A stretch of DNA of 64,000 nt from Nocardiopsis mwathae (lineage in GTDB: Bacteria > Actinomycetota > Actinomycetes > Streptosporangiales > Streptosporangiaceae), in NCBI RefSeq assembly GCF_014201195.1, contig NZ_JACHDS010000001.1, positions 3,782,001 through 3,846,000 on the forward strand, given 5' to 3'. Shown here one piece after another: positions 54,844 to 63,212 of the stretch (positions are counted from its first letter, which is position 1; the number at the start of each line of letters is the position of its first letter). The position numbers and the translations under genes were made by a program. The notes under the pieces are model-generated. The model had not been told where the DNA came from. It searched no databases and saw nothing but the letters and a program-made list of their open reading frames with translations.

Positions 54844-57800
54844 TCACACCCGCTTCCCTTCGTCGTGGGCGGGGCAGCTCGAACGGACCGGGCAGGAGTC
54901 GCAGTGCCGGTTGGGCGTCGCGTCGAAACGCGTGCCCGACATTCCGTCGGCGACCTCGCGGACCAGGGTGCGCGACCACCGGGGGTCGGGGTCCTCGTCC
55001 AAGGGCCGCTGGCGCTGTTCGCGGGCGGTGCGCTTACCCGCCGCCTTCTCGGAGAGCTGGACGAGCTCGGCACCGCCCGGCGCGGCCAGGCCGAGCCCGG
55101 CGAACGCCGACTCCAGGACGGCGAGCTGGTAGACGCCGAGCTGCGGGTGGCGGGCGAGCTCCTCGTCCTTGGGGCGGCTGCCACCGGTCTTGATGTCGAC
55201 GACGACGGCCCGGCCCTCGGCGTCGCGCTCCAGGCGATCCACCCGGCCGGTGATCTCGATGCCGTCCAGTTCGACCTTGAACCCCTCCTCGGTCACCACA
55301 AGCTCGCGTTCGTTGCCCTCGTGCCAGGAGATCAGCTTGCGCACCATCTCTTCGGCGCGCTCGCGCTCCTTGCCCGCGTACCAGACGCCGCCGAAGTCCA
55401 GCTCCGACCAGATGCCGTCCATCCGGCGCCGGATGTCGGCCATGTCCGCGCCCTCGGCGACGAGCACGGCGACCGCGTGCACGATACTGCCCAGCGCCGA
55501 CGACATCTCCATGGCCGTGGCTCCGGCAGCGCTCTCCAGGAGCCAGCGCAGCCGACAGGTGGTGAACTTCTCCACCTGCGACGGGGAGACCCGGATGGCG
55601 GCGTCCTCGTCCACCAGCGGGCGCTCGTCGGAGAACGGGGTGAGCGCGTACCACTCCGACGGGTCGGCGCCGCGAACCCCCTCGGCGGCGAGCCGGGCCA
55701 GGTGCGCGGCGGCCGCGCGGCGCAGCGGCGCCTGGCGGGACGGGTCGGCGACCACGGAGCGCAGGTCGGCCACGAGGGCCGGCAGCGAGAGCCAGCGGCG
55801 CCCGGTGGCGACGCGCTCCGGTTCGCCGACCCCGAGCTCGGCGAGGAAGCGGGACGGGCGCTCTTCGGTGTCGTCTCCCCCCACGGCGGTGACGACGAGC
55901 GTGCGCCGCGCCCGTGTGACGGCGACGTAGAACAGCCGCCGCTCCTCGTCCAGCAGCTTGGAGGCCACGGCCGCGCCGGAGGCGCCGTCGGCGAACCCGG
56001 TGACCGTGTCGACGAGCTGCTCCACACCGAGCAGAGACCCGCGCAGCCGCAGGTCGGGCCAGTGTCCCTCCTGGACACCGGCGACGACGGTGAGGTCCCA
56101 CTCCAGCCCCTTGGAGCGGTGCGCGGTCAGGATGCGCACCGCCTCCCCCTCCGGCGCCCGCTCGGCCAGCGTGTCGGCGGGGATCTCCTGGGCCTCCAGG
56201 TCCTCCAGGAACCCGGCGGGTGTTCCCGGCGGCAGCCGGTCGCAGTAGCGGGCGGCACTCTCGAACAGCGCGACGACGGAGTCGAGGTCGCGGTCGGCCG
56301 CGGCCCCGCGCCGTCCCCCGGCCTGGCTGGCCCGCAGCAGCCGGTCGGACAGTCCGCTGGCGCGCCACACCTCCCAGAGCACGTCCTCGGCGCTGCCGCC
56401 CGCGGCGGTGCGGTCACGGACCAGCTTCAGGTAGGCGGCCACACGTGCGGCCGGGGCGGCGATCTCGGGGTCGACGAGCGTCAGTTCGCGCGGGTCGCGC
56501 AGCGCATCGGCCAGCAGGGAGCTCGTGGGGCGGGGGGCGCGGTTCGCGGTGCCGTCGGCGCCGTCCGGATGACCGGCGCCGTCCGGGGCGGTGTCCTCCG
56601 CCCCGCCGACGGCGCTTCCGGTGCTCCCGGCCGCCTGGCGCGCCGCGGCACGGGCGACCTCGCTCGCCCAGGTGCTGGAGGAGGCGTCCTCCGGGATATC
56701 CGCGCGTTCGCCGTCTCCGTCTCCTTCTCCCCCGGTTCCGCCTCCGGTACCTCTCCGCATCCGGCCTTCGGCGTCCATGCGCAGCCGCCGCAGTGCGCGG
56801 CTGAGGCGGCGCAGGCGGACGCTGTCGGCGTCGCCGAAGGCACTGGTGAGCAGCTCATGGGCGGTCGCGTCGTCGAGGGTGTCGGGGTACAGCGCGCTGC
56901 GCAGGAGCAGCAGCAGCGGTCGCACCAGGGGTTCGGCGGCCAGCGGGAGTTCGTCGCCGCCGACCGCCACCGGGACCGAGGCCGCGGCCAGGGCGCGGCG
57001 CAGAACGGGGATCTGGCGGGTGGCCGACCGGACCAGGACGGCCATCCCGGACCACGGGACGCCGTCGATCAGGTGGGCGCGGCGCAGGGTGTCGGCGATG
57101 ACGGCCGCCTCCTGCGTCGGACTTTCGGCCAGCAGCACCCGCACCTCACCCTCCGGGGCGCCGGGGGCCGGGGTGAGCGCGCGGTGGGCGTTGACCGGTC
57201 CGCCGCCCGGTGCCGGTGCGGCCGGGAGCCGGCGGGATGCCGCGCGCGACGCGGCGAGCAGCGCCGCGCCGCTGCGGCGGCAGGTCTGCAGCGCGATGAC
57301 GGGGGCGGCCGCGCCCGCCGCCGCGGGGAAGCGCGCGGGGAACTCCAGGATGCCGCGCACGTCGGCGCCGCGGAAGCCGTAGATGGACTGGTCGGGGTCG
57401 CCGACGACGACCAGGTCGCGGCCGTCCCCGGCGAGTCCGCGCAGCATCTCCTCCTGGGCGGGGTCGGTGTCCTGGTACTCGTCGACGAACACGACCTCGC
57501 GGGCGGCGCGCTCGCGTGCCTGGACCTCGGGGTCGGCGAGCAGGTTGGCGGCGATGCGGACCAGTTCGGCGTAGTTGAAGGTGGGCATCGGCGCGATGTC
57601 GAAACGGCCGGTGTAGCGGTCCATGAAGTCGCCGACGGCCACCCAGTCGTCGCGCCGGTACTCGCGGCCGAGCCGGTCGAGGCCGGCGGAGTCGAGCCCG
57701 CGCTCCTGGGCGCGCATCAGGAAGTCACGCAGCTCCTCGGCGAAACCGCGGGTGCGCAGGGCCGGGCGCAGCCGCTCCGGCCACATGGGGGCGCCGTCCT

Positions 57801-58224
57801 CGGCCTCGCCCGAGAGCAGCTCACGCACCTCCATGAGCTGCTCGGGGCCGGACAGCAGGCGCGGCGGCAGGTCGCCCTGGCGCTGGAACTCGCGCCGGAT
57901 CAGGGCGTAGGCGTAGCTGTGGAAGGTGAGCGCCAGGGGTTCCCGGGTGGTCCGGCGCAGCCGCGCGGTGATGCGCTCGCGCAGTTCCTGGGCCGCCTTG
58001 CGGCTGAAGGTGAGGACGAGGACCCGGGAGGGGTCCGTGCCGCGGTTCTCGATGCGGTCGACGACGGCCTCGACGATCGTGGTGGTCTTCCCCGTGCCCG
58101 GTCCCGCCAGGACCAGCAGGGGGCCGCCCCTGTGGGCGACGACGCGCCGCTGGTTCTCGTCCAGCCGAGGGGGTGGCGTCTCGGCGTGCACACGGCGCAC
58201 GAGGCGATACGGGGATGGGCTCAC
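54844..58224 (-). CDS. adnA: AdnA, helicase-nuclease subunit of the AdnAB recombination machine
   Basis: The 1126-residue protein has an N-terminal SF1 helicase (Walker A GPGTGKTTTI, motif II FVDEYQDTDPAQEEML, GDPDQSIYGFRG) and a C-terminal nuclease. The nuclease motif is GRVDRLE with VVVDIKTGG (about residue 1011). Four cysteines form an AddB-like iron-sulfur staple: one in TTCRLRW (about residue 888) and three in HCDSCPVRSSC near the end. It begins five bases after the alkyltransferase-like gene, with GGAGG very close to the GTG at 58224; a slightly later start is possible. Confidence 0.92.
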   Translation of the reverse strand: MSPSPYRLVRRVHAETPPPRLDENQRRVVAHRGGPLLVLAGPGTGKTTTIVEAVVDRIENRGTDPSRVLVLTFSRKAAQELRERITARLRRTTREPLALTFHSYAYALIRREFQRQGDLPPRLLSGPEQLMEVRELLSGEAEDGAPMWPERLRPALRTRGFAEELRDFLMRAQERGLDSAGLDRLGREYRRDDWVAVGDFMDRYTGRFDIAPMPTFNYAELVRIAANLLADPEVQARERAAREVVFVDEYQDTDPAQEEMLRGLAGDGRDLVVVGDPDQSIYGFRGADVRGILEFPARFPAAAGAAAPVIALQTCRRSGAALLAASRAASRRLPAAPAPGGGPVNAHRALTPAPGAPEGEVRVLLAESPTQEAAVIADTLRRAHLIDGVPWSGMAVLVRSATRQIPVLRRALAAASVPVAVGGDELPLAAEPLVRPLLLLLRSALYPDTLDDATAHELLTSAFGDADSVRLRRLSRALRRLRMDAEGRMRRGTGGGTGGEGDGDGERADIPEDASSSTWASEVARAAARQAAGSTGSAVGGAEDTAPDGAGHPDGADGTANRAPRPTSSLLADALRDPRELTLVDPEIAAPAARVAAYLKLVRDRTAAGGSAEDVLWEVWRASGLSDRLLRASQAGGRRGAAADRDLDSVVALFESAARYCDRLPPGTPAGFLEDLEAQEIPADTLAERAPEGEAVRILTAHRSKGLEWDLTVVAGVQEGHWPDLRLRGSLLGVEQLVDTVTGFADGASGAAVASKLLDEERRLFYVAVTRARRTLVVTAVGGDDTEERPSRFLAELGVGEPERVATGRRWLSLPALVADLRSVVADPSRQAPLRRAAAAHLARLAAEGVRGADPSEWYALTPFSDERPLVDEDAAIRVSPSQVEKFTTCRLRWLLESAAGATAMEMSSALGSIVHAVAVLVAEGADMADIRRRMDGIWSELDFGGVWYAGKERERAEEMVRKLISWHEGNERELVVTEEGFKVELDGIEITGRVDRLERDAEGRAVVVDIKTGGSRPKDEELARHPQLGVYQLAVLESAFAGLGLAAPGGAELVQLSEKAAGKRTAREQRQRPLDEDPDPRWSRTLVREVADGMSGTRFDATPNRHCDSCPVRSSCPAHDEGKRV

Positions 58225-58229
58225 CCCTC

Positions 58230-58589
58230 CTAGTTCACCAGATCCCCACGACCACCGCGGGCGGTTTGCTCAGGGGGCCGACCGTCCCAGCGTGCCGCAC
58301 GCATGTCGACGCGGTGGCCCCCGGGGCGCAGCGGGGTGGCCTCGGCCGCCCAGCGCTCGCGGGCGCGGGTCTCGTGGCCGGGCGGCGGGGTGCCGTCGGC
58401 GCGGATGACGCGCCACCAGGGGGTGCCGCCGCCCCAGGCCGACATCACGGCGCCGACCTGGCGCGGCCCGCCCTCACCGAGGTATTCGGCGATGTCGCCG
58501 TAGGCCATCACCCGGCCGGCGGGTATGCGCTCGACGACGTCCAGGACGCGTTCGGCGTACTCGCCGGGGTGGGAGTCGTGTGGGGGCAT
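58230..58589 (-). CDS. alkyltransferase-like (ATL) DNA repair protein
   Basis: The 119-residue protein has the DNA-binding fold of O6-alkylguanine alkyltransferases (RVMAYGDIAEYLGEGGPRQV). The catalytic PCHR is replaced by PWWR in GTPWWRVIRADG, with tryptophan in the active-site position. ATL proteins bind O6-alkylguanine and hand lesions to nucleotide excision repair without removing the alkyl group. It is directly upstream of adnA (5-bp gap), as expected from mycobacterial Rv3204. Confidence 0.9.
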   Translation of the reverse strand: MPPHDSHPGEYAERVLDVVERIPAGRVMAYGDIAEYLGEGGPRQVGAVMSAWGGGTPWWRVIRADGTPPPGHETRARERWAAEATPLRPGGHRVDMRAARWDGRPPEQTARGGRGDLVN

Positions 58590-58669
58590 GGGGCCGACAC
58601 TAGCGGGGGCGTGGTCGCGGTGCCGGCCGGCGGCGCCCTCCCCCCGCGCCGTCCGGCCGGTGTCCCGCC

Positions 58670-59083
58670 TCAGGTGCGCGGGAAGTGCACGCCGCCGGGC
58701 GGCGGCTGGGGGCGCGGCTCGCGGCGGTGCGCGGCGGTCGCCAGCGGCAGGTCGACGACCCCGATCGCGGCGATGACGAAGCCGAGGATCCACGCCGTCC
58801 ACGCCCCGGCGGCGACGTCGGTGAAGCCGACGAGCCACGGGCTCAGGAACATGAGCACGCCGAGTCCGACCATGATCCCCTCGGTGGCGATCAGCCCGGG
58901 ACGGGTGATCGCCATGACCGCTGCGAGCAGGGTGAACAGGCCGAGCAGGTAGAGGGCGAGCATGGGCGCGCCGACCATGCCGTGCCAGACCCAGCTGACC
59001 GCGGCGGCCACGCCTGCGGCCACGGCCACCCAGTCCTCCCAGCGCCCCTCGATCTTCTTGGGCAACCTCACCGGCAACCTCAT
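58670..59083 (-). CDS. SPW-repeat small membrane protein
   Basis: The 137-residue protein has four predicted helices and the SPW motif in GVLMFLSPWLVGFTD, repeated imperfectly as WEDWVAVAAGV. SPW-repeat proteins have unknown function. The ATG at 59083 has a GGGGAGG ribosome-binding site; longer frames have none. It lies upstream of the ATL gene in the same orientation. Confidence 0.8.
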   Translation of the reverse strand: MRLPVRLPKKIEGRWEDWVAVAAGVAAAVSWVWHGMVGAPMLALYLLGLFTLLAAVMAITRPGLIATEGIMVGLGVLMFLSPWLVGFTDVAAGAWTAWILGFVIAAIGVVDLPLATAAHRREPRPQPPPGGVHFPRT

Positions 59084-59218
59084 GGGCCACCTCCCCGGCC
59101 GGTCGACATCGGCACGGGATTCGTACCCAATGTTCCGTAGGTCGCAACCGCGGTGTTCGCGGCCTACCTGCCGATTCGCACCTGACGTGTGCCGGTCGGC
59201 CGCAGCGGACACGGCGAG

Positions 59219-59250
59219 GGCCGCCGCGAAGCGGGCTTCGCGGCGGCCCT
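59219..59250 (-). terminator. terminator downstream of moeZ and MITE copy 2
   Basis: GGGCCGCCGCGAAG pairs perfectly with CTTCGCGGCGGCCC over CGGG. It is the first hairpin after moeZ in the minus direction and is separated from it by the MITE. Confidence 0.7.
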
Positions 59251-59289
59251 GAGGGGCACGACGGCGCACGAAGGGGCGCGCCGCGCCGA

Positions 59290-59455
59290 CTAGGGCGTGT
59301 TTGGCGGATGCTTTCCGGTGAGCGAGCGGCCGTCCGGGGCGGCGCTCGCAAGCCGCTTCACGAAGTCAATCCAGGTCGGCTTCACGAGTGGAGCGGCGCA
59401 GCGAGCGTCGTTCCGGTGGCCGCGAGCCGGGAATGATCCGTCAAACACGCCCTAG
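59290..59455. mobile_element. MITE-like element, copy 2 (166 bp), fused to the moeZ stop
   Basis: This copy is about 95% identical to 21353-21519, differing by about six substitutions and one indel. It has the same CTAG-flanked inverted ends. Its right-hand CTAG contains the TAG stop codon of moeZ (59452-59454). The moeZ protein ends in the expected VDPSLPTY, so the insertion preserved the product. Confidence 0.88.
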
Positions 59456-60630
59456 TACGTGGGCAGGCTGGGGTCGACCTGGTGCACCCAGGCCAGGACG
59501 CCGCCGCCGACGTGCACGGCGTCGCCGAATCCGGCCCCCTTCGCCGCGGCCAGCGCCTCGGCCGAGCGGGCTCCGGACTTGCAGTGCAGCACCAGTTTCC
59601 TGTCCTGCGGCAGCTTGGCGAACGCCTCGCCGTTCAGGAACTCGCCCTTGGGGATGAGCACCGCACCCGGGATGCTGACGATCTCGTACTCGTTCTTCTC
59701 CCGGACGTCGACGAGGTAGAAGTCCTCTTGGGCGTCCATCATCTGCTTGAGCTCGGTGGCGGTGATGGTGGACCCTGCGGCGGCCTCCTCGGCCTCCTCC
59801 GAGACCGCCCCGCAGAACGCCTCGTAGTCGATCAGCTCGGTGATCGTGGGGTTCTTGCCGCACAGCGGGCACTCGGGGTCCTTGCGGACCTTCACCGACC
59901 GGTAGCTCATCTCCAGGGCGTCGTAGATCATCAGCCGTCCGACCAGCGGCTCACCGAACCCGGCGAGCAGCTTGATGGCCTCGTTGACCTGGATGGACCC
60001 GATAGACGCGCACAGCACGCCCAGAACACCGCCCTCGGCGCAGGAGGGCACCATGCCCGGCGGCGGGGGCTCGGGGTACAGGCAGCGGTAGCACGGGCCG
60101 TGCTCGGCCCAGAAGACCGAGGCCTGGCCGTCGAAGCGGTAGATGGACCCCCACACATACGGCTTGCCCAGCAGCACGGCGGCATCGTTGACCAGGTACC
60201 GGGTGGCGAAGTTGTCGGTCCCGTCGACGATGAGGTCGTAGGGCTCCATGATGCGGAACGCATTGTCGGAGTCCAGGCGCTCCTCGTGCAGCACGACCTC
60301 GACGTTGGGGTTGACCTCGCGGATCGAGTCGCGGGCCGAGACGGCCTTGGGCCGGTCGACGTCGCTCTGCCCGTGGATGATCTGGCGCTGCAGGTTGGAC
60401 TCGTCCACGACGTCGAAGTCGATGATGCCGAGCGTGCCCACACCGGCGGCGGCAAGGTAGAGCAGGGCGGGCGAGCCGAGTCCGCCGGCACCGACGACCA
60501 GCACCTTGGCGTTCTTCAGGCGCTTCTGTCCGTCCATGCCCACGTCGGGGATGATCAGGTGACGAGAGTAGCGTCGCACTTCGTCGACGGTCAGCTCGTC
60601 GGCTGGTTCGACCAGCGGCGGCAGCGACAC
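59452..60630 (-). CDS. moeZ: MoeZ, adenylyltransferase-sulfurtransferase (MoeB-rhodanese fusion)
   Basis: The 392-residue protein has a MoeB/E1-like adenylation domain (VVGAGGLGSPALLYLAAAGV; zinc cysteines in CYRCLYP and CPLCGK) and a C-terminal rhodanese with LHCKSGARS and its catalytic Cys. It activates and sulfurates ubiquitin-like sulfur carriers for molybdopterin, thiamine or cysteine pathways. The GTG at 60630 follows GAGGAG. Its stop codon lies in MITE copy 2. moaE elsewhere in the window is a likely downstream beneficiary. Confidence 0.94.
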   Translation of the reverse strand: MSLPPLVEPADELTVDEVRRYSRHLIIPDVGMDGQKRLKNAKVLVVGAGGLGSPALLYLAAAGVGTLGIIDFDVVDESNLQRQIIHGQSDVDRPKAVSARDSIREVNPNVEVVLHEERLDSDNAFRIMEPYDLIVDGTDNFATRYLVNDAAVLLGKPYVWGSIYRFDGQASVFWAEHGPCYRCLYPEPPPPGMVPSCAEGGVLGVLCASIGSIQVNEAIKLLAGFGEPLVGRLMIYDALEMSYRSVKVRKDPECPLCGKNPTITELIDYEAFCGAVSEEAEEAAAGSTITATELKQMMDAQEDFYLVDVREKNEYEIVSIPGAVLIPKGEFLNGEAFAKLPQDRKLVLHCKSGARSAEALAAAKGAGFGDAVHVGGGVLAWVHQVDPSLPTY

Positions 60631-60791
60631 AGCGGCTCCTCGAAGTTCCGGTTCGGCGTCCCGCGCCCTCGGCGTCGTCCACCGGACGCGAGTGCGGATG
60701 GGCACGTGACGGGCTTCCTCCTATACCCAACCTACGGGGTGGGGTTTCGCATTCCCACCGCGGGGACGCCGTTGCCCGGCCGGGCAGGCGG

Positions 60792-61775
60792 CTACCCGGA
60801 GTCGGCCCGCGCCGCCGCGGCGGCCAGGAACGGCCGCATCTCCCGCGCCACCCGCTCCGGCTGCTCCTTCATCGGCACGTGCCCGGTGCGCGGCAGCAGT
60901 ACCAGGCGGTTGTCCGGGAAGGTCGCGGCGGCCCGCAGGGCCATGCGGGGGCGCACGAACCGGTCGCCGGTGCCGTAGACGAGCAGCGTGGGCCGGTGGA
61001 CCCCGGCCGCCTGGCGCCACAGCGCGCGCGGCCCGCGCCGCAGGTACTCGGCGGCCAGGCAGCGCAGCGACTCCAGCACCGCCGTGTGCGCGTAGTCGAG
61101 GCGGTCGCGTTCGCGCTCGGCCTCCAGCGCCTCCAGGACGCGCTTGGCCGGCCACACCGCCGGATCGTGGAAGGTGGCGTCGAGCAGGCTCTGCACCCGC
61201 ATCTCCGGCGGGCGGCTCTGGATGCGCTCATAGACCCACCTGCCCACCACCGGCACCAGCGCACCCGTCATCTGCAGCGGCACCGGCCGGGGCAGCAGGT
61301 CGGGCAGCGCGGGCGAGATGAGGGTCAGCGTACGCACCAGATCCGGGCGCTCGGCGGCGAGCCGGACGGCGACGGTCGCGCCCAGGGAGTTGCCCACGAG
61401 GTGCACGGGGTGCTCGCCCGAGCGGATCAGGCCGACGACGACGGCGGCGTGCGCGTCGACGCCGTAGTCGCCGTCCGGGGGCGGCGGCGACTGGCCGAAG
61501 CCCGGCAGGTCGGGGGCGTCCGCGGTGGACCCGTTGGACAGCGCACCCATCAGGTCGGTCCAGTCGGTGGACGCTCCGGCCAGGCCGTGCACGTAGACCA
61601 TGCGCCCCAGCGGGTGGTCGAGTGCGGTGCCGCCGTAGGCGTCCCGCCCGGGGGCCGCCGACCCCGTACCGCCGCCGGTGGCCCCGCCGGTACCGCCGAC
61701 GTCGCGGCGGACGAAGATCCGCCGGTCGCCGAGCCGCCGGAACACACCGGGCCACACCTCGATCGGTTCGGCCAT
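60792..61775 (-). CDS. alpha/beta-hydrolase
   Basis: The 327-residue protein has the nucleophile motif LVGNSLGATVAVRLA and the histidine in RTGHVPMKEQPERVA. The core also shows YVHGLAGASTDWTDL and ADAPDLPGFGQS. A Gly/Thr-rich insertion lies near residues 27-45. Related proteins are near moeZ in other actinobacteria, but their substrates are unknown. Confidence 0.88.
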   Translation of the reverse strand: MAEPIEVWPGVFRRLGDRRIFVRRDVGGTGGATGGGTGSAAPGRDAYGGTALDHPLGRMVYVHGLAGASTDWTDLMGALSNGSTADAPDLPGFGQSPPPPDGDYGVDAHAAVVVGLIRSGEHPVHLVGNSLGATVAVRLAAERPDLVRTLTLISPALPDLLPRPVPLQMTGALVPVVGRWVYERIQSRPPEMRVQSLLDATFHDPAVWPAKRVLEALEAERERDRLDYAHTAVLESLRCLAAEYLRRGPRALWRQAAGVHRPTLLVYGTGDRFVRPRMALRAAATFPDNRLVLLPRTGHVPMKEQPERVAREMRPFLAAAAARADSG

Positions 61776-61962
61776 GCCGCCTCCGTGATTCGGTCCTGGT
61801 CACGACTCTACGCATCCGTATCTCCCGCGTGGCGGAATCCACCGGCGCGCCCGGCGTCGGCCAACCGCAGACCGGGCCTTGCCCGTGTCGTTGGACACAT
61901 CGGGGTACCGTGAGGGCGAACCCGGTCAGAGATTCGGGCGGAGTCGACCAGGGAGGGTGACC

Positions 61963-62199
61963 GTGACTTCCCAGCCTCGGCAGCAGGTGCCGGACGACGA
62001 CGACTACAGGGGCGACACGGCATCGCTGGAGGCTCCCGAGGCCGACGTCGCCGAGCAGCGCGCGGATGTCGTCGACGCGTCCCAGCGCGCGGACGACTGG
62101 CTGCGGCGCGGCGGGGTCGATCGCGGCACCGAGGTGCCCGAGGCCGACGCCGTCGAACAGCACCAGGAGGTCGGCGATGACGAGGATGAATACCGCTGA
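61963..62199 (+). CDS. small acidic protein of unknown function
   Basis: The 78-residue product starts at a GTG with GGGAGG eight bases upstream. It is very acidic (EAPEADVAEQRADVVDASQR and EVGDDEDEYR) and probably disordered apart from one helix. A repeated E-APEADVAEQ/VPEADAVEQ pattern suggests internal duplication. No domain is recognised. It is divergent from the hydrolase and precedes the TetR gene. Confidence 0.65.
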   Translation: MTSQPRQQVPDDDDYRGDTASLEAPEADVAEQRADVVDASQRADDWLRRGGVDRGTEVPEADAVEQHQEVGDDEDEYR

Positions 62200-62386
62200 C
62201 GCGGGATAACGCCGCGAATACGACCCGTTCCGGGTCTGGCGGCCCCGAACCTACGCATGGGTAAGATATGAGGATACGCGCCGGGTCACCGTCGCGGCTG
62301 GTCCCAGGCCCGGCGGCGACTCGACGGCCACGATGACGGGATGCGGCGCCACTCGGCGCCGCACGGATATTCGGAGGGTATTGGGT

Positions 62387-63010
62387 GTGACTGCTCCTTC
62401 AGACGCGCGCCCGCGGGGGGCCCGGCTGCCCCGGCTGCAGCGCCGGAAGCAGCTGCTGGCCGCGGCCCAGGAGGTGTTCGTCGCGCAGGGGTACCACGCC
62501 GCGGCGATGGACGAGATCGCCGAACGCGCCGGTGTCAGCAAGCCCGTCCTCTACCAGCACTTCCCCGGCAAGCTGGAGCTGTACCTGGCTCTGCTGGAGC
62601 AGCACTCCGAGTCGCTGGTGGACAAGCAGCGCGAGGCGCTGGAGAGCACCGATGACAACCGGCAGCGCGTCATCGCCAGCTTCCAGGGCTACTTCGACTT
62701 CGTGTCCGGCGAGGGCGAGGCGTTCCGCCTGGTCTTCGAGTCCGACCTGCGCAACCTCCCGGCGGTTCGGGAGAAGACCGAGCAGACCCTGCAGCGCTGC
62801 GCCGAGCTGATCGGCGAGGTGATCCGGCAGGACACCAGCATCTCCGACGACGAGGCCGACCTGCTCAGCATCGCGCTGGTCGGCATGGCCGAGACCAGCG
62901 CCCGCTACTGGATCAGCAACTACGGATCCATCCCCAAGGACGCCGCGGAGAAGCTGGTGGCCCGCCTGGCCTGGCGCGGGATCAGCGGCTGGGACCTCAC
63001 CCGGAGCTGA
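62387..63010 (+). CDS. TetR-family regulator (Rv3208-like)
   Basis: The 207-residue protein has the TetR helix-turn-helix MDEIAERAGVSKPVLYQHFPGKLELYL (residues about 42-68) and a helical C-terminal domain ending in RLAWRGISGWDL. By memory it matches the conserved mycobacterial regulator Rv3208. The GTG at 62387 has GGAGGG eight bases upstream. Its ligand is unknown. Confidence 0.9.
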   Translation: MTAPSDARPRGARLPRLQRRKQLLAAAQEVFVAQGYHAAAMDEIAERAGVSKPVLYQHFPGKLELYLALLEQHSESLVDKQREALESTDDNRQRVIASFQGYFDFVSGEGEAFRLVFESDLRNLPAVREKTEQTLQRCAELIGEVIRQDTSISDDEADLLSIALVGMAETSARYWISNYGSIPKDAAEKLVARLAWRGISGWDLTRS

Positions 63011-63212
63011 CTCCGCCCCCCCCTGCCCGCCGCCGGTGTCGCAATGCGATGGTATGCCCCGGGTCAAATCTGACTTTGCGCAGGTCACGGTCGCGCGAGG
63101 ACGGTTGCCCTGCGCTCCGATGGGGAATCGCGTTACGTAGATGCGAATCGACCCGTCCGTCCCGGGCAGCCCGGTCGCCGTGCGGGTCGGTGGAACCCCA
63201 CGGGGGGACCTC

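Noticed and set aside
54757-58233. Very long plus-strand open frame opposite adnA
   Set aside because: Antisense artefact of GC-rich codon use; no domains, and adnA is certain.
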